Origin: Pyrus communis
Taxonomy: Eukaryota; Streptophyta; Magnoliopsida; Rosales; Rosaceae
NCBI RefSeq assembly: GCF_963583255.1
Contig: NC_084816.1
Location: 20,963,344 to 21,027,343, forward strand
Reading direction: 5' to 3'
Length of the DNA: 64,000 bases
The notes beneath the pieces were generated by a model. That model was not told where the DNA came from. It saw nothing but the letters and a program-made list of their open reading frames with translations, and searched no databases. Positions 10,336 through 24,452 of the stretch are shown here, piece after piece (position 1 is the stretch's first letter; each line of letters begins with the position of its first letter). Made by a program: the position numbers and the translations under genes.

Positions 10336-11617
10336 CTCTCTCTCAAATTGTTTGAAGCTCTCTGTCGGCAGTGCAGAGGGAATGCTCTTACTCTGAATTT
10401 TATCCACTACGGATATGAAACTCCTATTTTACCCCTGGGCGAATTGGATGTCTGGAATTACTCTTCCGTCCATGATAATTTTATTTCACAAGTATTTTGT
10501 TAAAAAGGAGCGGCCTACATTTAAATGTGGGGTTGTCTGCGCTGGATGTTGGCCCTGCCGGCCGACGGTACATTAGTTTGTAAATCGTTGCCGGAAAGAG
10601 GGCGGCCACCCTGATCACGACGACTGAGTTGGGTAGGACTCGCTGTTATGAGTTGTCGGAATTTGGCCGGTTTAGCGGCCACAGGACCGAAGGGATGCCT
10701 CAAGAAACAAGTAATGGAAGGTAAATTTTTACAACATGCTGAAAATGTTAGTGGGTTAATGAATGCCCACAATGATATTGAAAACCTCGTAGACTTTTTC
10801 AATAACCACGCAGATTGGATTTGCAACATTGGTAGATGAATGAAAACATTGGCAGTGTTGATATGTAGACTTGGAAATGAAGGAGATCATTTTTCAAAAA
10901 GTGTGTTGTAAATTTTCAACATGTAATAATACGAAGTTGCTCTATAAATAGAGCACTCCGACTGCTATCAACATATATAGAAAAGAGAAAGAAAAAAAAG
11001 ATAAATAACATCAGTATCTATTCCTCCCACTTTTATTAGTCATTCCATTGTGTTACAATTATAATGTGATATTTTACACTTGCTTTGCTCTTGTAACTAG
11101 TCAAGATCATCTCTCTAACTTTTACCTATTTATAACACTACATTATTTTACGAAGTCTATATGTTGTTCCAGGCAAATATGTTGACTTTGGAGTTTGTGA
11201 AAATGTCGAACGTTATTTTCATGTTGATTAAAAAGCTTCCATGATTTTGTAGTTTTAACCGATACTTTTACTGACACCGATATATTATCTAAAAAAAAGG
11301 CTTCCATGATTTTGTAGTTTTAACCGATACTTGTACTGAAACCAATATTTCTACCTTTAAACTGGAATTAAAGGAAAATTCTGTATCCTGAGAAACTTGA
11401 GAGAATTGTCTTTGATGCTATATGGAATTCCAAATTCCACTCTAGCTTTACGTATTTAAGTTCTGAACAGCAGGCAGTAATTCTCCTTTAAATTCACAGC
11501 TTAAAATTCAGGAGAATTCACATCTAAACACACTTCCACTGTTAATATGAACAAACTTTTGTAGGCAACATACGGTAAGAGTATACTCATAAGCTGCACA
11601 CGGTGGCTGATGTTAGG
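10336..11617. other. Intergenic, RPS20 upstream region and PSMD5-like 3' flank
   Basis: No supported gene. A 63-codon open frame (10648-10839, plus strand) has no recognisable family or splice partner. At 10940-10955 a TATA-containing palindrome (gctctataaatagagc) precedes T/A-rich sequence resembling an old LTR or promoter, but I could not find a partner repeat. Confidence 0.4.
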
Positions 11618-14600
11618 CTAGAATCTGTCCTCCGTCACCACCATGGGTTGAGCCTCAAGGTGCTTCCTAGCTAGGTACGGACCCATTTTAACAGCTTCGT
11701 GCAACTGCGTACCGAAAGGAAAGGAACAAGAGAAGATACATGAGATGGTAACATGAGCGTTTACGAATGATTCGTTGTTTAAGAAAAAGAGTGAATTATA
11801 AAGATAAAACATTTTATTTTCTTATTTAAACCAATAGGTTACCATTTTCAGTTTTTTGTTCCACAACTTTTCCCTTCAATGGTTTTCAACTCTCCCCCCA
11901 CATACACCAGACAATTCACACAGATGCACACGATGGCAATTGCACTAGGGTATATGGATCAAACAAAATTCAAGAAATGATATGTACACCAGCGTCCACT
12001 TAGGTCCGACCGTTTAAATTATTCCATGATGTAATCAAGGATCCCCAAAAACTCCCCCACTCTAGGAAATATAAAAATGAATGACGGTTATAACTAACCT
12101 TTGCCGCAATTCCAGAAAGAGATTGGTCGCTGGCAAGTTTACTTGACATGTTAAAAGCGGTGTGGATAGCCTTGCAGCAATTGTATCTGGCTTCCATACC
12201 TGCACAGTAATTTTCATTCACGTGAAATAGATAAGATACAAATAATTAAAGCCAGTTGAATTTCAGAACCCAAAATAAGAAACGAGAGTAGTCATTTTGT
12301 CCGAGTCCAAAGGAAATTCAGACACCAGAGGAAAGCATATTAAGGGTTTGCTAAATTCTGAAATATGCAACCAAACTTCAATTCAGAGGGAAAAGTAAAT
12401 GATATAGCATAAAGCAGGAGAAAATCAGAGAGATCGTTGTAACAAAGATCATGCGATGATTCTATACAACGCCTTTTGTCAATTCACTCTCTAGTCAATG
12501 GACTTTTAGAAATTCATTCGAGAACCAATCCAAAATAATAATTTAGCCCATGCAAGATAATAAGTATTGGTTTTATCATTCAAAATACATACAACTGAGC
12601 ACTGAAAAGTCAGAATGTATCACGTAGTTACGGTACCACTGGAAAGAATTATCTGTTATAAATTATTAGAGAAGTACAAACTGCAAACTAATTCCATGTA
12701 GTTAATTTTATGTATTTATAAACTTGCAACGTAATAAATTGAGTGAGTAGAGAAAAAGTGAACCAGACCTAGTTTAGTGGTTTCAGTAACTGGATCAGTT
12801 ACTATATTTATTATCTCTTGCTTTGAGCAAATCTCCATCAGGCACCATGGGCGAGCCACCAACCCAGACAGCATTCGATATCCCTGAATTATCCACATTT
12901 AATAACCACAATAAATAGCAAAAATATATAAAATTACAAATATAAGCATCAGATGTACTAACAAGATAAATTTTTATATCTAAATTTCTACTATATGCCT
13001 ACAGAAGTATCATCAAACTTCCAATTTTTAAATTTACTTTACACATTGTTCTTTACCACGTAGTCAAAGCGTAGTGCTTTGGTTACTGATAAACACTTCC
13101 AAAGGTGATCCACAATATAAAAGTAGTGTGCTTCCAAAAAGTAATTAGTAATTACAGTAACGAACAAAACAACAAACACAAAATGTTCGGCCAATTTAAG
13201 TATCATACTTACAGATGGAGTCTAAGGGGTACAACCAAACTAAATGGAGCATGTTACTTAAAACTCCAAACTTTCAATTATATACATGTTCAAAAAAGTA
13301 TTCAACAGTCACACCACTAATAATCCACAATTCATGATTTTATTAAACGTCTCACCGCCAAACGAATTTCCGAATCCTGTTTGAGAACTGATAGGAAAAG
13401 ACCCTGCCAATTGCATCAACAACTAAGTAAAACTTCCACACACTTTAAAGACTTAAATGACGCTGAAAAACAATTGATCTGTTCAAAGAAATTGTTGGAT
13501 TCATGCAAAAGGATGAAAATCCAGAAAAAAATTTGGAGGTTTATGAAATAACATTTTGGGACAAAAATTAAGAAGGAAAAAGATGCTCACAGATGGTGTC
13601 AACTTTGAACTCTTAGATGCTGTTTCATAAATCAAGCGTCGAAGGCTTTCTTCTGCATCACTAGTCAGTATCATGCTGTTCACAGGCCGAGTTTCTCCAG
13701 AGATGTTTCCAAGGGCATGTAAGGCAGCCTTTATTTTTCATCAAAGAACCATTGAAGTAAGAATTTGAACGTAAACTACAACACACACTATCATCACCAA
13801 GTATTTGGACAGATCACAAAAACAGTTGTCAGTCAATTATTAGAAACATCTTATTATATCCCATGTTTACAATCCAAACTATTCATCATTTTATCGGGCA
13901 AAACCAATATTCCAATGGATGCAATCAAGGAATAAAGTTGTTTTAGGGTCCATGAAGGTTGTTGTTAGATGTGGTCAACACATAAGATCATCCGTGTTCA
14001 AGTACGTTATAGAAGGCATTCTAATCTCTCTCCCAAAGGAAGGTACGTGTAATAATCTGTTATCCCTGTTTACATGATATGGCAACTGAGATGGGCTGGA
14101 GCACAAAAGTAATGTTTAAATAAGGGTGTGAAATATGATGGCTCCTAGGGACAAGGGAACAAGGCCCGTTAGGGGACACTATATCATCAAGTGAACAGAG
14201 TCAACAAGTATGTGGCAATTAGTTTCCTACTTCGAAGCCTCATCCGGTCAAATAATTGTCAGAGATTCTAGAAAACACATCATAAGACACTGGCAAGCAT
14301 TCAGATTATCCAAAGCTGATTGATTATTTAAATCGTTTTTTTGACTACGGCATTATTAATCCCTAACAAGTTTATATATATATATATATAAATACTCCCA
14401 TGACACCTCTAAGCTCAACTATCCCCATTTAATTATAGATAACAATCTTTAACTGCTGGGAGAAGAATACTCACGGCTCAGGAGCTATTAAAAATTTTCA
14501 TTTACAAGTTCATTGCGGAAGTTAAATTGTCAGACCATATTTATCACATAACCCCTATTTGGCACGCAAGGTGTATCTAGTAGGCTGCAACAGGTAGCGG

Positions 14601-16720
14601 ATTTAGAAGCAGGAGAGTGTCGTACAGCATACTCAATAGTCCAAAAAAAGCAGGAAATTGTAGTATAGCATACTCGTCATTGTCATCAGCTTCCTTTACC
14701 AATTGAAAGGTGTATACCATGACCATGCAAAACATGATGTTCTTGCAATGCCTAGTTTTTCTACTCTTATTTCTGTATTCTTTGCTTGCATGTACTTTTA
14801 TTACAAATAGACAGACAGACTAGTTTGTAGCTAAAATAAGTAGATTATCTTATACCACTATATCTCTTTCTACAACGAAGATTAATGAGTGTTCTAATCC
14901 TCACTGTGAATTTTAATCTTGGATCTTATAGTTAGGGTTAGCTTAGCTACTTACTAAAGATGCACACAAACACACTATTCGATACAGGAGAAGCTTTTCA
15001 GATTCAATCAAATTGGCAAATTAAAACATGATAAGGAACATAAAAAAATTGTACAAGAAAAGAGGGCTGGAGAACTTAAACCCATAAAGCGAAAAGACTA
15101 GATTCACTAACCAGTTGTTTACCACGTCCGTGCCTATCAAAGGCAGCATAGATGACATGCCTTGCAGCTGGTGGTGAACTTGACAATAGAAACTGCGCTC
15201 CTTGAATGGCTAAGATCATATTCCCATAAAACCAGGTATAAATATTAACTTCTTGATGATGATAGGTAGATATGTTTCACGTTATGAAAATCATTTCCCA
15301 AGCCTAGAGAAGGTACTGGCATACTTACATGACCCTATTTGACCCAGTGCTTCAAGAGCAGATTCACATTCATCTATTTCTTGAGTATCGGATGAACTAA
15401 GTATCCCGTCTATGGCTGATAATACGGTTTTTACACCTGGAAAATCAAAATTAGTATCAAAAGCAATTCGTGACAGTTTTTTCGGTTTTACGATCTTTGG
15501 TAAAGCATTTTTTTTTTTTTCTTTAGTAACAAATCTCAAAGTTTACCCTTTGAAATCATTTAAGATCGTCCCCATTTCAAAAGAGAATAAGTAGCATGCG
15601 ACAGAAGAAATATATTTGTATAACTGTATGTATATAGCAAATTCACCTAATGTTATATGCTGGATCACTAAGTGATTTGAGTGACATACCATGGTCCAAG
15701 ATATTATTTTAGCGCTCTCTTTCAAAACCTAATGGGAAATTGGGGGCCAATTGCAACTGGAGATTTGGGGGTAGCCTTGATTCCATTGGATCAATGCAAG
15801 CAAGCAAGCCAAAAAACTAAAACTAAGAAACAAATAATGGGTGTCCACTAAAGCAGACTCTTTTCTTCTTCTTTTTTGGTCAGAGAATGGGATGGCAAGC
15901 ACCTTAACAGCGATTAATGATATCTGTCCTCGTAATACAGGTAAAAAAGCTACCAAATGTGCCAGAAATATGCAGGCACTAGACTACAGGGGCATCTTAT
16001 ATGCAGGATGAAAGGAAAAAACAATGATTTTATGATACTCTGGAATGATGTGAGCAGATATTATTCATCATATTACAAATTTCCAAATCTGTGAGACTTA
16101 CTTAATTCATCAGCAAGTATGTAATTCTCCTTGGACAGAATTCTTCCACTAATCATCATTGCCCTTGTTCTTAAAATCGACTCCATTGATTTGTTGCTAC
16201 AAATGTTATACAATGATATTATGTTGTGTCACTTCTGTCTCTAAGACTTTAGGCAATATAGAGTATTCAAAACGAAACAGATAACAAAAATATTGTTTAA
16301 GCACCTGATTATAGAACTAAGCAGTTGCAGAAGGGTGCTTGCAGACAAAAACTCTCTACCATGCTCGATCTCTGACAACTTTATCATTTGAGCACATACA
16401 ACAAGAACATCTCAACATACGGTTTTTAAGCAAGGAAATAGACTGTCAAAAGAAAACAATACCAGAAATTTGGAATTCTTTATCGATTGGATTGTAAAAG
16501 AAAAATTGAGAAAACTTAATACATGCCATTCACTTGGAGATAAAACATACAAATTAAGGGCCACAGTTCTCTTAAGCATTGTGTACTAAACATTGGTCCT
16601 CGAACAAAGTAGTGGACCTGCTTTTTTCATCTTAATATAATATATGTATGCTTAGTTGTTCTGCATAACTGATTTGTAAGTTTCAACACAGCATGCAGAA
16701 GATCGTTTTGCAGATTGTGC

Positions 16721-16754
<34 letters not shown>

Positions 16755-19700
16755 AGTGTAGATGACCAATGGCCAACCTCATACAAAAGTTCCAAAATGC
16801 TCAAGGTTGAAAGGGTATCAGTTGTGTTGTTGATTTCTGCCTCAAAAAGTCCAAGTAGATTTGACTTTTGAACTACTGATGCTACATCGGCGGACACAGA
16901 GACTAGCTTCACTATCAAAGCCAGAACCCGGACCCGTCCCTGCAAAACATTAATATGATTTTTCTTTAAAAGACTTAAGCAGAGAAAATCAGAAAATAAT
17001 CTAAAATCAAGCGCAGTAGCATATATGATTAATATCAATATACATGGAAGTTTGTACAGAGATTGTAAATGCATACAAAAACATTTCGTTTGACTGTCTA
17101 AAATTGGTACGTCTATATTAATGGATTAAACTATAGCTTGTTTTATTAACACCCCACATTTTGATGACTACACCCCACGTACTTAATACACCCCACATTT
17201 ACTTTTTAAATTAAAAATTTTCTTAACACACCCCATGTATTTTCCAATACTACCCTCACAACTCACACCTCACATCTCGTACACCCCACACCTCACATCT
17301 CACACACCCGACAATCATCAACTAATTAACCACACATCAAACTCTTCATCTCTTTCACACAATAGAATAATCCACATTTTACAGACAAGAAAGATGAATT
17401 AAATTGTATAAAATCTCCATCTTGCCATTTGATTTATAAACATCCGTCAAATTTTCTTGAACAATCATGTTGGATTCTAAGAAGCCTGATGAACAAATGG
17501 TAGGAAATGTTCTTATAAGGTCATGTCAGTTCCAACCAGCCAAAAAACATTGAATTTCTTCATCATCAAACAGCCGCAAGAATATTACATTTATTACGTC
17601 TTAAAATTTTACAACATTCTCCAGTTTTCTTCCTATTTCTTGGATTCCAACTAGAGCAGGGCTTTGCAAAAAGTCAAATTTTTATTCCATTATTTAAATA
17701 ATTTCTTGAATGTGAAAACCAATGAATGAACGAGGAGCAAAACTCGATTTTTTTGTTCCATTCATCAAAAGATATATTTTCATCAACTTGTTTGTGTTTT
17801 TAGGGTTTTGTTCTACAATGGGAGAGTAAGAGTAGCTTTGAGGGCTCGAATAGTCATTTCATATTAGAGTTACAAGTTGTTTAGAAGTACATTTTTAAGT
17901 GGGGTGTATTCAGCAACATGTGGGGTGTTAATAAAAAAACCCTTAAACTATCCTCAACTTCTTACAACCACTTTAATATATGCCTCTGATGCACATGTCA
18001 ACAGCACAAATTAGTCAAATATCACTACAGTGTTGTGTAACAGAAAAATGCGAAAGACCAGCATCGCTGATAACTAGTTTTCTTTTACAGTTCTTTCACT
18101 AAAATAACAACCAAATTTCAGGAAAGTTTAACTGTATATTTATAAATCACAAAAGTAACAGTCACCCTACCACTGACGAGCATTGGGCTGCTAGAGCCCC
18201 AAGATGTGTAGCTTCTTTAGTATTAGCTGGGAAAACAATATCCTACATATTGACAGCAAGGGATTTTCATAAGTTATCACAGTGCAGGTATTCATTAAAA
18301 CAACATTTAAGGAGATCACATTTAAAGTCAGAGTAGAGCAGTAAATGTGATGTCCATACTATGCCCTTGGGAGAACCAGCTATCTTCTCTATTGCATCCA
18401 TTGCTAGAGTTGCAACTTTTTCATTGCTAGACACCAGAAGAAAAACATTATCATGAACATCAAAGATAAAGGCAAAAATGAAAACGAGAAATAATTTACC
18501 CCAAAAAAAACAAGACTAAAAAATAATAAAAGATCCAAGTATTGATCTTCAACTTAAAATTTGAACCTTACCCATGAATGAGGCAATCAAGCAAAAGAGG
18601 ATATATATCGTGGTCAAGTATAAGGCGTGTTGCAGAAACAGAACCTTCATTCAAATTCTCGAGAAGGCAAGAAACCTGAAGGTTGTTTTCATGACAACAG
18701 GTTACACTAGCCAATAAAGTTGCCAGTTACTTACATAAGTTTCAACTTTCAACTCCCCCAAAAAACAAATTGAAATCAAATATACAATAATCCATAACAA
18801 ACAGATAAAAAGTATCTAGTTAGGAAGTAGGAACAATAACATTCAGCAATCTCAAAATAAAGCAAAGAAGAGTAGGAAGTTTTTATACGTACCGTTGTAC
18901 AAGCTAAAGATTTGACTTCCTGAGACTCTGCCGTCAGACCAACTTGTACAAATGGCTGAAGAAGAGCAAAGGGAGAAGTTTAAGAATCTAGATAGACACA
19001 GAATACATACAAAAGCGGCTTTATTTGTGAAGATTAATGGGGTTTATACTATGGCTTAATTTCTTTTATTTGATTGAACCAGAGCAACATGTTCATCGAC
19101 AGAGCATCCCTTACGGCATTCCGATACATCATAACACGAAAGCTTTCAAGTGTCATCAAAGAAGGATTAACTGTATCCTAATCAAATTCGGGAGAACCCC
19201 GCTTTCTTTTTCCACAATAACACGAATAAATTCATCAACGACATGCAATCAGTTAGCACAACAAATGAGGCATACCATGAACTGGGGGATGAGAGAAGCG
19301 CCATATTTTGTCTTGAACACCCTTTCCAAAACAGCAACCAGTGTGCTTTCCAGACCCGGCACATCGGTTTTCGTTTGCAGAGCACTGCAGACGAGAAACA
19401 AAACAAATTCAATACAGACCACGGTTAGGTTTCATGAAAAATCTGGCGACTTTCATCAAACAGTTGACATGCACACAAACCCACAACCAAAAATTGAGAG
19501 GATATTGAAATCGAGCACAAAAACTTGGAAAAAAAAATTAAGGGTAGAAGCAGAAAAAGGGCTTACTTGAGAATGACGGGAAGTGGGAAGCGATTGAGGA
19601 ATTCCTTAGCTGAATCGTCGTTTTGAAAACCTGCAAAAGGAAAAAAAACAGTGATATTTGTTAAAAAATTGGTTCGTAAAAACTGGAAGGAAAGCGAGCG

Positions 19701-19789
19701 GAAAATGGTTAGTGCTTACCGGCGTAGTTCGCGAAATCGGAAGCAGCTTCGAGTAGCTGAGTTGGGTCGTCTACCGAGTATTCCTCCAT
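11618..19789 (-). CDS. PSMD5: PSMD5-type proteasome base assembly protein, ARM repeats (17 exons)
   Basis: Seventeen exons on the minus strand join in phase to 524 residues: 19789-19720, 19630-19567, 19384-19276, 18955-18893, 18675-18572, 18426-18360, 18242-18171, 16939-16778, 16378-16305, 16196-16102, 15436-15329, 15209-15112, 13728-13591, 13403-13356, 12883-12769, 12199-12099 and 11704-11618. All introns are GT-AG. The protein begins MEEYSVDDPTQLLEAA and ends MVVTEDRF. It is made throughout of leucine-rich helical pairs, as in ARM/HEAT proteins. By sequence style and length (human PSMD5/S5b is about 504 residues) it is the plant PSMD5 homologue. In animals that protein is a chaperone binding Rpt subunits during 26S proteasome base assembly. 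The plant function is inferred. The gene is intact. Introns hold repeats, including a Mutator-like MITE in intron 7. Confidence 0.85.
14371..14390. repeat. (TA)n microsatellite in a PSMD5-like intron
   Basis: Short TA dinucleotide run in the long intron between exons 13 and 12. No other feature recognised in that intron. Confidence 0.6.
16722..16753. repeat. (GA)n microsatellite in a PSMD5-like intron
   Basis: GA dinucleotide run (about 15 units) just inside the intron after exon 8. Confidence 0.8.
17135..17942. mobile_element. Mutator-like non-autonomous element in PSMD5-like intron 7
   Basis: An 808-bp insertion flanked by a perfect 9-bp target duplication ttaaactat (17126-17134 and 17943-17951). 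The ends are inverted: ttattaacaccccaca at 17143-17158 matches the complement of 17919-17934 perfectly, and the outer bases match less well. A 9-bp duplication with long AT-rich TIRs is the Mutator pattern. It has no transposase and lies between exons 8 and 7 without touching splice sites. Confidence 0.85.
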
Positions 19790-22700
19790 AGCTTACAGCA
19801 CAAGCAGTCGCACTGAAACGCTTCTATGGTTCTGAGAGAGAGAGTGTGTGCTGGCAAACCAGCAATGGACTTTAACACGCGTTCAGTAGAGGGGACTACG
19901 AAATTAAGACGTGTCGGTTCAGTCTGTGATTGTGGACTGGGCCAAATTCATAGCCTGATGGCCCACCAATAGAGATTTTTTTTTTTTGTTTTTTTTTTTT
20001 TTTTTACTCAAATGATAGATTTTGTTAGATTAGTCACCGACAGGGTTTGAACCCATGTTGTCATGCAAGAGCTCAACACCTTTCTATCACTGTGATAAAG
20101 GACCACTTGCACACCAATAGAGATATTTCACCACACATTGATGTGCAAAATTAATATTCTTCCTGTTTTGATACCACATAAGGTGGTGTACTTTTAGTTA
20201 TCGCGTCAAATGATATGCCAAATCAGAGTTGATGATTCCAAAAAATATATTTGTGAGAATTCGAACTCAAGTGGAGAATTCTAAAAATTCGCTCACTTTT
20301 TATTTGTTATTTAATGGTTATGCTTTTAAAAACAGTCGATTTAGAAATGTTCATTTTTCATAAGTATCAAACAAATTGACGATTTTTATTAACAACTAAC
20401 ATCCTCTTAATATGTGGTCTATAAATTTGATAAGGTTGGTTCATTTTTCATTTCATTTTTAAATATTGATTTGAGTTGTGACGCTAGCTTTTGCGACTAA
20501 TGAAGGACATTTTGGGTGTCTAGGCCCATATGGAGTTGGGGGAATGGCAATTCTTCTATGATACTTTTTGTTTGCATTGGGCCTTTAGCCCACCACTATA
20601 ATCTTATAGTATATATCTTTTATGTATCAGGTTCGATTATCGTTCAATGTGAATTTAGTATAAATTATTATGATGTCTGATTGTGTGGCATAGTCCAAAT
20701 ACTCCACCCGTTAGTATAAACTATATCGTTGTATCACAAAAATTAAAATATAACTCAATCTACATAAACAAACCAAACCAGTCCATTTTAGTTGGTTTGT
20801 CGGTAGATTCAATCCTTTTGACATCATAAGTAAATAAACAAACGTTTTGTATTCTTTTACATGTATCAAATAAAAAGGAACTATTTGATAATTGATATGG
20901 AGATGTTGAAGAAAATAAATTACAACTTTATTCTTGGAGATAAAATGGTTGATATCACTATCTAAGAAGAAATAACTAATTTTTCATAATTGTGCGCGAT
21001 GCAGATTGATTTGATTTGGCTGGCATTATTGTTCACACGATTTTCGCCCAACTCTATAAAAATCAAGATAATCCCAATGTCAAGTTATTCAATCAAATCA
21101 TTGTTATAAACATATCCATATATATGTTAGATGTGTAAGAGGATACGAATAATAAGCCAAGAAATACCAGAGATGCAATCATACGCATAAGAAAAAAGGC
21201 CTTGATATATAAAACAACCAAAATTACACAGAGACTCATAATTCACTTCTCCTTCCATAAATTCCAAACCCTAGCTTTTAGTGTTTGGCTCTTTCTCGTT
21301 TGGTTTCTTTCTGTTTGGCTTCAGACCCATATATACTTTCATACCCTCACCCTCTGCAAAGGAAAGTCTAAAAACCAAAACCAAACAGGGTACAACGCGT
21401 GCCATGCTATTTCCATGAACAAATCCTCCAATGGTCCTCCAAATGGTCCCGCGTACGTGCCCTCCACAACACACATACCCTAAAATGTCACACTACTCAT
21501 TGCTTTCCCATATATACACAGATCATACCCGTCCAATATCAACCTTAATGTACCTTAAACTGCTGACCACAAGTCATCATCCACCATCATTATGGACTTC
21601 CACCAATGGGTTCCTTCCACGTGGCGGGAGATCAACGTGGAGCAGCTTGCATGATTGCACAATATTTTGTCATGCCATGCATCTTTGGTTGGATTTTTCC
21701 AAGCTTTTAGGGTTTCTGTAGGAAATGACAAGGGCCCGCGGGCAGTAATTGTTCCAAAATTAAACACCAACTGGCAACAGATTTTCCATTTTTTTGCATA
21801 AGCAGAATACCCGTTTAATAACTTTTGTTCGTTTGTTTATTTTTTTCATATTACTAAGGATAAAAATGAGACGGAATTTTTAGCTCAAGTGGGTAAAAAC
21901 GTCTCCGCAAAGCTGAATTCCCAGCGTTAAAGCTGGTTTTAGGGTTTCCCTTTGTACATTTGGATAGGGAAATGGGGATTTCAAGGGTTCTACGCTCCAA
22001 TGGATGAGCTAAATGAGAGTTATCCCACTTCAAGATATAACCTAAACCTTAAATGGGAGTTTAAGTGTTTTACTTACACCCCCTCTTCTCTTATTGGAGC
22101 ACGACTCCAATAGGATGAGCAAAACTAGAGCTCCCCCACTTCAAGATATAATCTAAACCCTAATTATGCCACTTTTTATAGTAAGCTTGGCCTGGTGTTC
22201 TACTTACGCCCCTTTTTTCTCTCATTCGAGCATGAACAGGGACAAAGAGTGGAACAGGTGGCGGTAACTCCTACCTAAGCGCTGAAGAAGCTATGAGAAC
22301 ATCCCTTTTTACATATCCGAGACTCTGTTTAATTTCCTCCTCTCCCACTATTGGTTTCATCCAAAGAAATGAAAATTATGAGTAGAGTAATGCAGCCGTC
22401 CAAACAGTGAGGAAAAGTAAATGCAAGGTTGCATAATGTGTTTGCTAGCATGGTCCCTCCCCTAAGCTAATAAGCTAAGCTAACAAAGAAAGAATACAAT
22501 GTAATGTAACAGAGAGATAGAGTACTAAATGTATCCCTTCTACAGGACTATATATCTAGGGGCCGGGAGTACCCCACTGGGAGGGCAGTGTCCTCAAGCC
22601 TCAAGGGTCTCTATGCTTACCCCTAGAGTCTCTGTGCGACATGTGAAAGGTAACCATCTATGTCTACCAAATTCAACTCACCATTAATTGATTTGGATGA

Positions 22701-24452
22701 TACACCTCTGTGGCAGGTCTCAACAACAACAATAATCCACCAAAAAAATAAACCGATTATGAAAGATCACAAACACAGATTTGGTATGTTAAAACTGGCA
22801 ATTAGCCTAATCATATTTTAAACAAAAAAAACCGAAAGGAAAATCATGTCACTATTCATTCGCACAATGTAGTTTGCCCAGTTTCAACTTTCATACAACG
22901 CGCCATTAGACAATGAGGATGCTAACTGCCCTTCCTTAAATTTAACTGAACTGTTAGCCTAAACATGACATAATCCTATTATAATTAGAAGGGACAAGTG
23001 TCACATCCTATATTTGTTGATCTTGGTAAGGGAGTGCTTGAACTCATTAAATTAAGAGATTTTTAAGCGTGAACCGTCACACGAGATGGTACACCATGTG
23101 TTTCCATATAAATGATGTGTGTTAAAAGGGTAATAACTTAAAAATTAAAATTTTTCACTACTTACATAAAAACACGTGATGTACTATCTGTGTTCCTATC
23201 ACAATTAAAAATTTCTCCATTAAATTGGACCACAATCTCAAATGTACTGTAGAAAATATCAGTCCTTGTAGTAACGTTGTGTAAAGTATAATATAACACT
23301 ATATATGGGTGCCTTGAGTCCATTTGTGGTAAGAATCTATAGTAGTTATATAATTGAAAATTGCATTTCAAATTTACAACCAATAATTACGGAGATAATT
23401 CCAAATTAATTTCTTTGAGTCCAACACCCTCGGGAAACTAAACAAGTCATCAAGGCTGATCAAAATAAGAGATGCAGCACAACTTAATGACTGCCAAGGG
23501 CTGCCTCATCATGAACGAAGTGATAATTGAGTTCAATATACGGAGTACGAGCTTAATGAATCTGATTAGCAGGAAGATAGGTGATACTAAGGTTGTCACA
23601 ATGCAGAAGCACGAAAATAGAGACGTACACCAAGCCCACCAAGAAGAAAATAGCATGGGTAAGAGAGCGATGCTCAGACACAACACTAGATCATGAAAAC
23701 TGTTAGGTTACTTTTTGAAACGCTAAAAAATGAGATTAGTGCCAGCCAAGATAAACAAAGTAATCGATGAAATTAGTGTCTAGATAAACAAGGTAACCAC
23801 TGATAGCTAGTATATATATAGATAGTTTTTATTTCTTTTTCCAACTAAGAAAATGAAGACTACGAAGAAATTAGAGGTAGCGCAAGTCCCTTTCATGATC
23901 TTTTATGCCTTATCTTACAAGTGCAATAATGCTATGAAACAGGACTCGAAGCTCTACATCTGTAAGATAATAATTGGCAAACCCAAAGCAGAAATCAATG
24001 AGGCAAATCCCAAACCCACCAGATCGACTTATTAACATCCCAATGACAAATCAAACATCATCACAAAGAATAAGTGCAATTACCATTTAAAGCAAACCCA
24101 GATTTTCTTCAGAAAAAGACACTGCAAACCGCATCAGAATATCTAATTAAATAATGCAAGATGCAGGTGAATCAGATTCACCTGTCACTGTTCCGATCAA
24201 TTACTACAGACACATATACCGTCCCGCATATCACAGTAAAAAAGCACTTACTGAATTTACCCTCAAATTAATTACTTAGTTAATTAAACAACACCATAGA
24301 GTTTTAATCATAGCATAAAACAAGCATAAACTACTGATAAAGTCATCTGAAATACCGAAACTATCCCTACTACTGCTAATTGCACTGCACAACGATCGTT
24401 TTAGACGAAATGTCTTATAACGCCCCCGCACGCGTGGGAACCTCTAGGGTTT
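19790..24452. other. Intergenic between the PSMD5-like gene and the NAC gene
   Basis: Contains the PSMD5-like 5' region (with GA repeats near 19833), a SINE (19977-20111), a stretch near 21960-22240 where the motif tcccacttcaagatata is repeated about 115 bases apart, and the 3' flank of the NAC gene. Open frames at 21202-21721 and 23472-24035 show no family similarity and are probably chance. Confidence 0.5.
19977..20111 (-). mobile_element. tRNA-derived SINE with 13-bp target duplication
   Basis: The minus strand starts at 20111, contains GGTTCAAACCC (20043-20053), close to the polymerase III box B, and ends in an A-rich tail (19977-20004 read as T on the plus strand). It is bounded by a perfect 13-bp direct repeat caccaatagagat (19964-19976 and 20112-20124). 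Length about 135 bp fits a plant SINE, probably of the Au-like group. The insertion is about 190 bases upstream of the PSMD5-like start codon and in the same orientation. Confidence 0.9.

Noticed and set aside
10648..10839. 63-codon open frame on the plus strand
   Set aside because: No family recognised, no clear promoter or homologue; length is within chance expectation.
19037..19570. 177-codon plus-strand open frame
   Set aside because: It lies antisense across exons 2 and 3 of the PSMD5-like gene, whose exons are supported by phase and protein similarity. The frame itself has no recognisable protein.
24176..24194. Short inverted repeat aggtgaatc / gattcacct
   Set aside because: A 9-bp palindrome in the NAC 3' flank; chance is as likely as function.
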